The notes beneath the pieces were generated by a model. That model was not told the DNA's origin and searched no databases. It worked only from the letters and a program-made list of their open reading frames with translations. A stretch of DNA of 64,000 bases from Cunninghamia lanceolata. Taxonomy: Eukaryota > Streptophyta > Pinopsida > Cupressales > Cupressaceae. Of this stretch, positions 33,681 to 45,009 are shown one piece after another. Within the stretch, counting starts at the first letter, position 1. Every line of letters starts with the position of its first letter. The position numbers were made by a program, and so were the translations under genes. The stretch covers positions 5,270,001-5,334,000 of the forward strand of contig BSBN01000252.1 of the NCBI GenBank assembly GCA_027924645.1, written 5' to 3'.

Positions 33681-34570
33681 TGATTGATGTGTGTGCTTGC
33701 CTAGTCCTCACCCTAAATATTCAATTCCACATATTCATTCTAAGTCACTACATTCATATCCCAATCACATTCTAAGTCACATTTCCTAATCACATTCTCT
33801 TTGCCATTTCATCATATGCCAATCCTTGTCACTCATATAACCCACTTCTTAGTCATCCCTCTTAACCTATCCTAATTACATTACCACAATTACACATCAT
33901 CCTCTTCCTAATCCAATTAGCATCATTCCAAGTCAAACCATGTCTTAATCATCATCCTTGTCACCCTACATATCCTTATCACTATCCTAATCATTACCTT
34001 AATCCATCCAAATCAGCTAACAACATCATTACACTTTATCACCCTCATTCCAAGTCACTTCCATTTCACTTTAATTCATCCTAGTTATTATCCTTGTCCT
34101 TCCTCAAATATCCTAATCATCCCATTCCTCATCATTCAACCACATCCCTAATCCCATTATCCTTACACATCATCTCAATCCATCACATCCTAGTCACATC
34201 CAAGTAATCCTAATCCAATCCTAAACGTCATTCTAATCATTACACATCATCTAATTATAACCAAAAAACATCAACCCTAAAAATTCCTCATTATTCATAA
34301 TCATATCTACATCATTCAACCTTCATCATCCTAATCACTCATTCCAAATCATCTCCACATCATCATCTATTCATTTCAATTCAAATTCATTCTAATCATT
34401 CCTAATCACATTCTAATTCTATCTTCATCATTCAACCTTCATTCTAATCATTATCCTAATCATCATTTCACATTTCTAATCAATTTCCTCCTAATCATTC
34501 CATAATCATTCCTAATCATCGAATCACTTCATTTAACATCATTACACATCAACATAGTCTTAATCAACAC
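33680..34570 (+). repeat. G-depleted degenerate CATCCTAATC repeat region
   Basis: About 0.9 kb in which the plus strand has very little G and variations of ATCCTAATCATT, CACATCAT and TTCCTAATC recur. The same character returns at 47,950-50,000 in the LARD's right half. It precedes the first ORF and looks like expanded, diverged short repeat. Confidence 0.75.
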
Positions 34571-34578
34571 TTGTCAAA

Positions 34579-35681
34579 ATGGCCCTAATCATAAACAAGC
34601 CCAATCAAAATCATAAGCCCAAAATCATGGTCCAAGGGAGCTACCCTTCTAATTCAAATAATGAGACAAAACCTAAGCCCAAGATCACAATCCAAGGAGG
34701 CTCCTTCCCTAGTCCTACTCATGAGACAAATCTAAGACCTAAACTTGTACTTCGAGGGACCCCTCCTAGTTATAATGATCATAAGAGCCTTGTAAATAAT
34801 GTATCATACCTTGAGGGACAAGATGACATGCCAAGACTTAGACACATGTGTGACACCATGTTGACATTTAAAAACAAGGTCCTAGCACCCCAACTCCAAA
34901 ACCTCATCCAATCACTTCACCAAATACCCCAACCTTGTGACCAACAAACCATACAACACTTATAAGATACCCTTCAACCATTTCAACAAAGTCAATCACC
35001 TTGCATACAACAACTCCTAGCCCAAATCCAACACATCTTAGCCATAGACCAATCCCAAACCAAACAAACACAACTTCAAATTCCACATCAATCTTCATAC
35101 CTACCTAATCCATCTATAGGCCAAGTCAATGCCACATCATCCAATCCAACTTCCTTCCATGTGAACCAACATTCATATCAATTTATTCCACAACAAACAC
35201 ATGTGAGCATAAGTCAACCTTCGCAACAAGGTCAAATACCTTTGGGTCCAAATGCCACCATTAACAAGGAGAATACTAGTCTAGGTCATGCACATTATAA
35301 GTATCTCATACCATTATCCAATCAAAAGCCTATCCAAAAGTGACCATGTCCTAGTCCTAACCTAATGATCCCTACACCTTCCAACCCATCAAACCCTTCA
35401 TTACCCCTACCATCTTTTAATTCACTTGCCAATTGATACATCAACTCCACGTGCTAAGTTCAAACATTACAAGAGTAAACCTATGGAGTTACCCAAATCC
35501 ACCCGTCCACCTACTAAGGATATGACCCAAGGGCTACAAGCAAGGAATCAATTGTTGCCATGTCATCCAACACATATGCTTGAACTTACCAAAGAGTCCC
35601 CAAACATCATGCCAAGTCCTTCAATTCATTCATGTCATCTACAACCCCTTGAGCCTATTCAAGAGTCTCCCCCATTGAGTC
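34579..35681 (+). pseudogene. LARD ORF, left part: low-complexity, unrecognised
   Basis: ATG at 34,579 opens frame 1 and runs 128 codons to a TAA. Frame 1 continues with Gln-rich sequence to a TGA at 35,341 (one C-to-T step from CGA), then shifts to frame 2 near 35,425 and is cut by element D's LTR at 35,682. Three degenerate repeats of about 25 residues open the protein (KPKIMVQGSYPS, KPKITIQGGSFPS, RPKLVLRGTPPS). The rest is Gln/Ser/Pro/His-rich and probably disordered. No gag, protease or RT motif. It probably continued into 45,010-46,368 before D inserted. Confidence 0.6.
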
Positions 35682-36729
35682 TGTATACGCCTAAAAATGG
35701 CATGATTCATTCTAAATAAATATTCTTAATATTTATTCCCTTCTTATTTCTTCTATCAATTAAATAAATATTCTAAGTTTGTTTGATTGGTTCATTATCC
35801 CATAATTAAATAAAATCAATTTATTTAATTAAATTCCCTAAATTCTTCTAAAGTCTCACATAATTAAATAATCCTACATTATTTAATTAATCCTAAATCC
35901 CTCTATCCTAAGTTCTAATTTCATAATTCCACTTCACCTATCCACCTCACCTATCCACCTCACCTTTCCACCTCACCTTTTCCACCTCACCATGTTGCAC
36001 ATGTAATTAAATATTTTAAATATTTAATTAGCTAATATTCCCTCACCCACATGTCCTATTTCTTCTCTAATCAAAGTTAGTTAACTCATCAATCAAAATT
36101 GTTAACTGATCAATCAATTCTGTCAGCTCCTCAATCTATTCGGGTAACTGATCAATCAATTCTGTCAATTCCTCAATCCATTCTATTAACACTTCAATCA
36201 ATTTTGTTAACTACCCTGTTACATGATGGAGGTGGGACACTTGTCCTCTTTCTATTTGTTGCACATTCCTCAACCATTCTCAACCATTGATCTACTCATT
36301 TCATCTCAACCGTTGATCTTCATCCTCCCAAGTCTATAAATGGAATCTCATTCTTCCATTCTATTCATCCAGGCTATTTGTATTGTTACTCTGCAGGAAT
36401 TTACCAGCACGCCTTTGGCACCCTTTTACCATTCATTAGCTTGAGATCACCATTTGCTTTGAAGCTCATCTTCATTGCACGTTTATCACCATATCCATTT
36501 ACTATCGACATCCTTGAACACAGCAAAGGAGTGCACTCTCTGAGGGCCCTACTTCATACAAGCAAGGATGGTTTTAATAGGCAAACAATAGAAGCTTTGA
36601 AACAAGGAAGGTTTGCATTGTTTGATTCATCATTTCATTTAAATCTTCTTAGTTTCATTATTCTATTGAGTTATGGGTATTTGATGTTGTTTATTGCATA
36701 TTCATTGTTTAACCAAATTTCCCTTAACA
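35682..36729 (+). repeat. 5' LTR of element D (1,048 bp)
   Basis: It starts TGTATACGCCTAAAAATGGC, close to the starts of B's LTR (TGTAGACACCCAAAAATGAC) and of the LARD LTR, and ends CCCTTAACA. U3 has AT-rich palindromes (35,745-36,035), then a repeated CCACCTCACCT stretch (35,940-35,990) and TCAATC(A/C)ATTCTGT repeats (36,085-36,210). TATA box at 36,334-36,342. A PBS follows. Confidence 0.85.
36334..36342 (+). promoter_or_regulatory. TATA box in element D LTR
   Basis: CTATAAATG within AGTCTATAAATGGAATC, about 390 bp before the LTR end. Confidence 0.65.
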
Positions 36730-36733
36730 TTTT

Positions 36734-36751
36734 TGGTGCCCACCATGGGAC
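36734..36751 (+). other. Primer binding site, element D
   Basis: TTTTGGTGCCCACCATGGG lies just after the LTR end. It has the TGGTGCC form common in plant gypsy elements; the tRNA is not assigned. Confidence 0.75.
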
Positions 36752-38921
36752 CTTGCCCCTTTATCTAATCAAAATCTGAGCTTTTTTGAAGATAGGTTCC
36801 GTACAGGCATTGTACAGGCTAATCTAGCGCATTTGAACAATTATGTGGTGCTTCTGTCCTCTGTTATGGCGTATATGTTCTTACTATGCATATGTTATTT
36901 CTTACTGTGCTTTTAAACTCTGTTCCGGTGCATATGTTCTTACTACACATATACTCTTTTTTTGCTGCGCTTTTAACCTCTGTTACGGCGTATATGTGTT
37001 AATGTGCTTCTATTGACTATTTATGCACATTTAGTCACTGAAGTGGTGCTTCTATAGTAGGCAATGATTTTAAGGTTTTTCTAAGAAGATTTTGCTAACG
37101 CTGACATCTTTTGCAGGTATTCTCTAGAGCTATTTTGCAGGATAGGTTTGGGTTTAGTTTCATATAGTTGCATTTTTTATAGCTTACACTACACTTTCTA
37201 AAAGGATAGTAAAATAGATACTCATGCAAAATCTCACATAGCTTATAATTAGGAAAGAGGTAACTGGATCATTGCTATCTTGCATTGCAACATTGCTATC
37301 TTTTCAAAGTTATTGCTATCTGGTAGAAAATTGAACTCATCATTACTTTCAGGGTTAAAACTGAACCACTGCTATCTCGATTGACCAACATTTCAAAGTT
37401 AACTATTCATGCTATGTGGATTAAAAATTAAACTCATCATTGCTTTCGGGTTAAAACTAAACCACTACTATCTCGATTGACCAACATTTCAAAGTTAACT
37501 ATTCGTGCTACGTGGAAAAAAAAATTGAACTCATCATTGTTTTCTGGGTTAAAAAATGAACCATTGCTATCTCGCTAAATCACTTCAAAGTTCTGTGCTT
37601 GCCCAAGTAGATTAACCCATTTAGTTTTTCTACTTTTAACTAGGTTAGATTAATCAGTGTCTTCCGTGCTTATCGAATGACAACAGGCTTATGCTCTCCC
37701 CTTTACTGGGTGACCAAAGTGCCAGACTTGTTATTCCATCCATTTAACCTTTAGAGGGGCCTGCCCTTGGATGCATGCCTGTCCAAGTGGGAATGACCCT
37801 GAGTGGAAATAGGCTAAAAGCCAAGCCCTACCAATCCACTTGAAATAAATGTACTTGAGATGAAAACCTCCAGCAACAAGTGATGTTGTGTTACACCGAC
37901 GGCCAACCTCCCCCAAAACCCTCTAAGGCACAACCCTTTGAGGCTGGGAGACTCCATAATGGAGAGTAGTGTCACCGCATGTGTAACCACTTGAACGGTT
38001 GCCCGCATTAAACACCTCTTGTTCTAGTGGCCAAAAACCCTTGTAATCCATTTCTAGCCTAAGATTTTTGTACTTGCTTTTGTTCCTTTTAGTCCAAAAT
38101 AGAGTCAAAAAAACCACTAAAAAAGTTTAGAAAAACCATAAAAAATTATGTGTTTGCTGTGTTTTCTTGTCATTAATTCAGAAAATCAAATCAAGAAGAC
38201 CTTTCTTTGCAACCAAAGTACCAAAAACAGCAAAAAAATTCCAAAAATTGCAAAAACACTGAAGAAAGCCAGAGTGGCGCATCCATCCTCTGTTCCTGTG
38301 CATCTGTGCCGACCTGTGGCGCATTGTTTTAAACTTCCTATGCTTTTGTTGTCTATTGCTGCGCATACATCTTTTACCAGTCTGGCACATATACTATGAC
38401 TTACTGTACATTTGTTAAATTCTGTTGCCCATCTGTTTTGGTGCAGACACGACAGTGAGCACTTGCACAATTTTTGAGAGAAAAATTTTACCAGTTCTTA
38501 GTACCCATTTCAACTTAGCTCCAAGATCAGCGATCAGGTTCTACCTTGCAGTTAGTTTTCATCCATTTCATCCAAAAAGTCTCTCTTTCATCCATCATCC
38601 CATTCACTCTCTATCAGGTCTTTCTAGTCCCAAAGTCAGAGTATCCCATATTAGATCGACATAGGTCCCTTTTTCGTATCATTGTGAATTCAAGTAAACC
38701 TAGTAAGTCATAGAACTTTGCTAGTAGTTTGTTGCATGACTAGTCCCTACACAGTAAGATAGGTATCGGGTACCCTTACTAGTGGCTACCATCTTGTATC
38801 AACCATTGAGCGAGAAAGTCCTTTATCCAAGTCTTGTCCTAGGTATCCTATTCACAGCAGTCTCCGTCAGCACCTTGCCAAAATTTCTAGTCCCAATCCA
38901 CTTCATCCCGCATCACCTTGC
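36752..38921 (+). other. Long leader of element D with internal repeats
   Basis: 2.2 kb between PBS and gag. 36,840-37,010 repeats a unit of about 55-60 bp with the cores GTATATGTTCTTACTA and CTCTGTTACGGCG. 37,260-37,590 repeats a unit of about 100 bp with the cores AACCACTGCTATCTCG and CATTTCAAAGTTAACTATTC. No convincing gene; several small ORFs here are chance. Confidence 0.7.
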
Positions 38922-40611
38922 ATGGTTCTTACTAGATCTCAGTACAAAAAGCAACATGAAATGGCCAGCTCATCCAACCACATCGTCACACCTCATGATA
39001 GTGACGAAGAAATCTCTCACGAAGATTATCAAGGAAGCATCCAAGATCAAAAATTCCAACGCCTAGTAGAAAAGGTGCTTCATACAGACCCTCATAAGTA
39101 TTTCTACCATCTTGCTAGTCTTGGAATTAAACTACTTGCAGATTTTGATATAAGCTCAATCATGGAAAACATGGAAAATGATCACGAAAAGGAAAAGAAT
39201 GCCATAGACCCAAATGCAAATGATAAAGGAAAGCAAACCATGGACCAAAATACTCCCATGGAAGAAATGAGGAAACAACTCGAAAGCCTAATGCAACAAA
39301 TCTTAGATCTCAAGACAGGTACCAATACTATAAACTACTCCTTGGAAGATATTGCATCGTACCCTTTTGAGAAAAATTTGATCATGAAACCATTTCCCTA
39401 TCGGTTCAAAATTCCTAAGTTTGACAAGTACAAAGGGAAAGGGGACCCTAGAAATCATATTAGGGAATTCAACGCAGCATGTTTGGAAGTAGCTCACAAT
39501 GAGACCTACTTAATGAGACTATCAAGCTATGAAGTGGTTCTCACGCCTCCCACCGAGAATCAAAACTTTTGATGAACTAGTCAACAAATTCATCACACAC
39601 TTCTCTTACAACATCGAACATGAGGTATCTATGCTAGATCTATGCAACACCAAACAAAAGAGTGGTGAGTCATTCGCCACCTTCCTACAACGATGGAGAC
39701 AACTAGCAAGTAAGTGTTCTTGCGATATACCTAAGAAGCAGCTATTGGAGATGTTTGTCCATAACCTCAATACAAACCTTAGCTATTAAGTACAGATACA
39801 ATGCCCTACATCATTCTCAAAAGTCATTGAAATGGGATTGTTCATCGAAAAAGCTATGGTCGCCAAGGGGGCAATCAAGTTATACAAGGACACACCAACC
39901 TCAAATTACACAATGGACAAATCAAAGTTTTGGACCAATAATAATAATGTTGTTAACGATGGGGTAGTGGATGCCAAGGCAGTAGCTCCCAAGCAACAAC
40001 CCATATTCACTCTCAAAGGAGAAATAAACAATGTTATGCCCAACAAACCATTCTCTCAGGAGCCAAGACTATGGTTTAGTTCAAATCCAAGGTGAAAGTT
40101 CACACCACTAAGTGAGTCTCAAGAGTCTGCATTGAGAAATTTATTGGCTCACAATGAAATTTCCTACCGCCCACAAGTGATTATGAGCATATGGTCAAAC
40201 CTCCCTATTGGAAAGACACGGACTATTGTGAAATATCATAGGGGAAGGGGACATACAACCAACAATTGTATCCATCTCAAAAATGTTATCCAAGATGTGC
40301 TCAATCAAAATCAAGGAGGAACCCAACAACATACTTCCAATGAGACACATGTGGCCTAGAGGGATCCGCTTCTCAACTATGACAGGTTGTACAACAACAA
40401 TAACAACCACGGCAATAACAACAATAACAACCATGGAAATAACAACAATAACAACCACGGCAACAACAACAACAGCAATAACAACAATCGCAACAGGGCA
40501 AACCAAAATAGTGGGACTAGTAATGCCAACTATGCAAGTGTGCCATTTGACTATACCATAAATTGCATTTCCGAGCACATCCCACAAATCAATGTCATCA
40601 CGCCCAACTAA
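38922..40611 (+). pseudogene. gag: Gag of element D
   Basis: Opens MVLTRSQYKKQHEMASSS at 38,922, with the gag core YRFKIPKFDKYKGKGDPRNH, then a frameshift near 39,530 into MKWFSRLPPRIKTFDELV, HFSYNIEHEVSMLDLC, SFATFLQRWRQLASKCS. After a stop (39,787) and another shift come VIEMGLFIEKAMVAKGAIK and a knuckle-like VKYHRGRGHTTNNC (40,228-40,271), in which element C has CEYHRTKGHKTISC, so the first Cys is lost. A run rich in Asn and His (40,385-40,500) follows, encoded by AAC/AAT triplets. Same gag type as element C. Confidence 0.85.
40385..40500 (+). repeat. AAC/AAT triplet repeat encoding an Asn-rich tract
   Basis: Repeats of about 27 bp built from AACAACAATAACAACCA(T/C)GG encode NNNNNHG units. 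The minus-strand shadow frame encodes Val/Ile runs and is not a gene. Element C has an eroded equivalent near 56,070-56,135. Confidence 0.85.
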
Positions 40612-40767
40612 CAATCAGAACCTCACAGAACTGGTTGTAGTATAATTAGCCACAGTGGTAAAGTTACGCTCAATACCGCCCCTCCAAGGTCGTCACCTTC
40701 TCAATCCAACTTCTGTCAGTACAATGTCATCGACCAACTAGAAAAAACTCTGTCCCACATTTCTATC

Positions 40768-41553
40768 TTGGAGTTGTTGCATCTATCTCCTTCCCATAAG
40801 GAGATCCTTGAGAAAGCCCTAGTGGAAACCACTGTCCCCAATAATTTGGCCCAAGAGAAGTTTCAGACCATGGTAGGTAATCTGACCTCCTCCAACACCA
40901 TATCATTCACCGAGCAAGATGACCTCTCTATGTCTCAACCCCATAACACCCCTCTACATATCGTCGCCTTCATCCACAAACACCACATCAAGAGGGTTCT
41001 CATTGATGGGGGTGCCAGTTTAAATATTTACACATTAAAGTTGGTCCTTACATTGGGGTTCTCCGAAAATGCAGTTGATCCAAGAAAGAAAATTACCATC
41101 AAAGCATATGACAAGGAAGAAAGAACCACGAAGGGAATAGTAGTCCTACCCATACAAGTGGGACCAGTAATAAAAGATGTGTGTCAAGTCCTGGATAGGG
41201 AGCTCGCTTATAATATTCTTCTAGGGAGACCATGGATTCACGCCATGAAGGTTGTTCCCTCTACTTATCACCAATGCATAAAATTCCTGCACAATGACAA
41301 GCAAGTCACCATTCAAGGTGACCCCGACCCCTATCAGCATTGCAACTCTATCCTTGCAAAACCCAAGTGCATCATACCAAATAATAGAGCATATATATCC
41401 CCTATTCTGCAGTATGATCATACCACTGAAGCCTCCTCATCAAGGCCCAAAGAGAAGAAAATTACCATAAAAGAAAGTGGAGTGGGGGAATACTCCATTG
41501 AGCATAGCCTCAATCTTGCCAAGATGCCTTTATCTCCTAGATCTTTTGGCTGA
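40768..41553 (+). pseudogene. Retropepsin of element D
   Basis: Frame 1, 261 codons. LIDGGASLNIY carries the catalytic Asp in a DGGA loop (D-S-G-A variant also seen in element C), followed by the ILLGRPWIHAMKVVP segment near the end of the protease fold and the family-specific QVTIQGDPDPYQHC. It ends with LSPRSFG and a TGA that is one C-to-T step from CGA. Confidence 0.88.
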
Positions 41554-42306
41554 CCCAAACATTTTCCAAAGCCATCCGCTCCTCCTATAGCTCCCGCAAC
41601 TCCCTTTGTAAAATGGGGGACCTTATCCGATGAAATAGAGGAGAGAGATATCCTACAATGGCTTTATACTGAAGAAGAGAACACACCGCAAGATCTGCCT
41701 AGACTCCTAACAGAACTCTATGGGCGAGGCAAGACTATCCTACATAGAATGGAATACGAAGGACAAGGCCCCATTGGCCTCAGAAATGAAGGAATCATTG
41801 AACCTATTCAACCTTCTTCATCCTCATCGGCTAGAAACACAAGTGGCCTAGGATACAAAGGCAAGGGCAAAGCTAAAGAAAATGCTTGTCTTGTAGAAAT
41901 GATCCAAACACTCCAGAAGGACAGTGACACAAATTCCAATGAATATGAGTGGGATGAACTAACAAAGCATTCCTATGATGATAAATAGGTTGATACTATT
42001 CAAACTTTTAGCCCATACCGTGAGGGACAAACGCTACCGAACAAACCACTAGAGTCTAATTTGCCCATCTCTGAGATTATGGCTTTCGAGGAAGGTTCAA
42101 GTTCCATTACAATAAACAACTTGGAGGAAAGTACCATCCCAAACACCACCACTACCAATGCTCCTAACATTTCCATTCACACTATCAATGAATTAGGTAT
42201 ATCCTCCGACTCCATCCCCCTCATGCATCCTGAGCTTATTGACTGGGATCTGCGAGGAACTCCCTAATTAAATATATTCCAAAACGACGATGCTTACATT
42301 GACTAT
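41554..42306 (+). pseudogene. G-patch and linker region of element D
   Basis: In the same frame after the TGA: LQWLYTEEENTPQDLPRL, then a G-patch with HRMEYEGQGPIGLRNEGIIE (41,741-41,809) and GLGYKGKGK. Elements A (about 5,332-5,461) and C have the equivalent domain at the same place. A conserved LMHPELIDWD block precedes the RT region; A has LVYPELIDWD. Stops at 41,986 (TAG) and 42,266 (TAA). Confidence 0.8.
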
Positions 42307-44061
42307 ATGGAACTTAGGGACCACCTACCCAAAGGAGATCATAAAGCTAGTTTCGCTATTGAACTTAATACCATGGCTTACTTTGGAGAGGGTGCCAAGC
42401 CTTCCAGTCGTAAAAATATCAAGGTAAAAACTGGATCTGATGGTGAAAACTGCTTTGTGGTAGTGTTAGATCCCAAAATAGTAAAAAGAAAGGACACATC
42501 TGACAGTGAAAACCTAATTATGGCACCTGATGATGGAAGGCTTGACACTCTCCCTAATGACATGCACCAGGAAAAGTCACAGATTGTTGTGGAACCGATA
42601 GAGCTTGTTAATATTGGAATAGAAGAACAGCCTAAGATTATCCACTTTGCTAAGTCTCTTACCCCACCAGAGAAGACCAGGTTTGTACCATTCTTCAAGA
42701 AAAAGAGAGGCAGCTTCGCTTGGTCGTATGTTGACATGCCAGGTCTAGACCCAAACGTGATTCTACATCATCTTCCATTGGATCCAGGAGTAAAACCAGT
42801 GAAGCAGAAGCTTAGAAAGATGCATCCACATATAGTGTTATTGGTCAAAGAAGAACTCAAGAAATTACTGGATATAGGATTCATCAGAGCTATAGACTAC
42901 CCAGAATGGATATCCAACATTATACCAGTATCCAAACCTGATGGCCGCGTTAGAATATGCAATGATTTTAGAGATCTAAACAAAGCATGCCACAAGGATG
43001 ACTTTCTGTTACCAAATATAGATATCATAGTCGACTTAACTGCAGGGCATACCATGTTGTCTCTCATGGATGGATTCTCAGGTTATAATCAGATCATGAT
43101 AGCACCAAAAGACCAACACAAGATAGCTTTTACCTGTCCATGGGGCACTTTCTGCTAGAATGTCATGCCATTTGGGCTAAAAAATGCAAGAGCCACATAT
43201 CAACATTCTATGACGACTATATTCCATGATATGATGCATGTAACAATGGAGGACTATGTCGATGATATCCTAGCAAAGTCGCTCACAAGGGAATCACACC
43301 TAGATGTATTAGAAAAAGTCTTTCAGAGATTAGACCAATTCCAAGTCAAGCTGAACCCAAAAAAATGTGTGTTCAGAGTCACTTCAGGCAAGCTACTAGG
43401 CTTCATCGTGTCAGCAAATGGAATAGAGGTGGACCCTGCCAAAGTCAAGGCTATCATGGACATGCCACCACCCAAGACTCTCACTCAATTAAGATTGCTA
43501 CAGGGCAAGCTACAGGCAATCCACAGATTCATATCACAGCTAGCAGATAAGTGCCAACCATTCAGTCATCTCCTGCACAAGAACATTCCATTCAGATGGG
43601 ACGAAAGGTGCGAAGAGGCATTCAACAAGCTGAAAGAATATCTTATGAATCCACCCATTCTCATGCCTCCCATCCAAGGGAAACCACTAATACTTTACAT
43701 ATCTACTACACCTACAGCTCTTGGGGCTCTTCTAGTGCAACAAGATTATGAGAATAAAGAAAGAGCCGTCTACTACATCAGCTGAACATTAGTGGGCTAT
43801 GAATTGCAATACTCACAGATAGAAAGATCATGTCTTGCAGTAGTTTTTGCTTCACAAAAACTCTGACATTATATGCTTGCACATCCAGTTAAACTCATTG
43901 CAAAAATAGACCCATTGAAGTACCTACTAAGCAAAGAAGCTCTCACAGGTTGCCTAGCTAAATGGGTAATGCTCTTAAGCGAGTATGACATTGAGTATGT
44001 AGACAGAAAAGCTATCAAGGGACAGATCATTGCAGATCAACTAGTAGATGCACCATTATAG
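42307..44061 (+). pseudogene. Reverse transcriptase and ordinary RNase H of element D
   Basis: RT motifs in order: KQKLRKMHPHIVLLVKEEL, IIPVSKPDGRVRICNDFRDL, DGFSGYNQI, MPFGLKNARATYQ, catalytic YVDD (about 43,257-43,268), and LLGFIVSANGIEVDPAKV. RNase H starts AFNKLKEYLMNPP with LYISTTPTALGALL, where Ser-Thr replaces the usual catalytic Asp, as in A and C. In-frame stops lie at 43,156-43,158 (FC*NV), 43,783 (YIS*TL; CGA to TGA), 43,864 (KL*HYM; CGA to TGA, where A has CGA) and 44,059. Confidence 0.9.
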
Positions 44062-45009
44062 GACACCACATTGATGCAATTTGAGTTTCTAGATGAATCC
44101 CTATTCAACATAGCAACATATTCCTGGAAACTCTACTTCGATGGGTCCTACACAAATCATGGATCGGGGGCAGGAATCTTGTTTGCGACTCCTCATGGTG
44201 ACACAATTCCAAAGCCTTACCATTTATTATTCCCATGCACCAATAACATAGCAGAATATGAAGCCTTAGTAATTGGTCTCAAGATGGCAACTGAGTGGAA
44301 AATCCAAGAGCTACATGTCTACGGTGATTCTCAACTTGTAATCAATCAAGTCAACGATGATTACCAAACCAAAGATGAGAAGCTTATTCCATACAAGCGG
44401 ATGGTCAATGACTTTAAAGAACACTTTGGGATCATCTCTTTTGAACAGATACCTAGGATTGAGAACAAAGCAACAGATGCCATGTCAACCATTGCCTCTC
44501 TCCTCGAGATACCTAAAAAAGAGTCACAGTATGAGTTCTTAGTGGAAACTATCCAACAACCAGCTTATGATCTCCCTGAGAACCATTCCATATGCCTTCT
44601 AGTTGGATCTGATTCACCTTGGTACGGTAAGATTTACACTTACCTCAAGGACAACATCCTCCCACCAGACCTATCTTCTAACCAAAGACAAACTTTTATA
44701 CGCCAAACCTCTTGCTATACCATCATTGTCGATACCCTATACTGACGTGGTCTAGATGGTACTTCACTCCATTGTTTAGAACAAGAAGAATCCATAACCA
44801 CCTTGCAAGACGTACACGAGGGGATCTGCAGAACACACTCTAGCAGTCCTTCCTTAGCCAAGAAACTCATGTGTTTGGGTTATTACTGGCCAAACATGGA
44901 AATGGATTCATATTAGTTTGTCAAGAAGTGCAAGCAGTGTCAAATACATGGGAACCTGATACATGCACTGGCTCAAGGGTTGAGACCTTTAACGACACTT
45001 TGGCCCTTC
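44062..45009 (+). pseudogene. Archaeal-type RNase H and integrase N-terminus of element D
   Basis: aRNase H: KLYFDGSYTNHGSGAGILF (44,129 onward), NNIAEYEALVIG, VYGDSQLVINQV and NKATDAMS give the four acidic residues, so the catalytic set is intact. The integrase start reads LVGSDSPWYGKIYTYL and SSPSLAKKLM, then YYWPNMEMDSY*FVKKC and KQCQIHGNL (zinc Cys pair present; CAG to TAG stop at 44,914). A TGA at 44,743 is one C-to-T step from CGA. Coding match ends at TTLWPF (45,009), just before the first catalytic Asp. Confidence 0.88.

Larger units (their letters stand above)
35682..45009 (+). mobile_element. Element D: Tat retrotransposon nested in the LARD, 3'-truncated
   Basis: 5' LTR (35,682-36,729), PBS, a 2.2-kb leader, gag (38,922-40,611), protease, G-patch, RT, RNH, aRNH, and the start of integrase ending at 45,009. 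The rest of integrase and the 3' LTR are missing, and LARD sequence resumes directly. From protease to 45,009 everything is in frame 1, interrupted only by stop codons. It is related to A and C but has a clearly different LTR and leader. Confidence 0.88.

Noticed and set aside
35904..36779. ORFs in the LTR and leader of element D (36,099-36,290; 36,378-36,779)
   Set aside because: They overlap LTR promoter, LTR end and PBS; hydrophobic chance frames with no domain.
40195..40614. Minus-strand ORF rich in Val and Ile
   Set aside because: It is the shadow of the AAC/AAT triplet repeat in gag of element D, read in reverse. No start context or domain.
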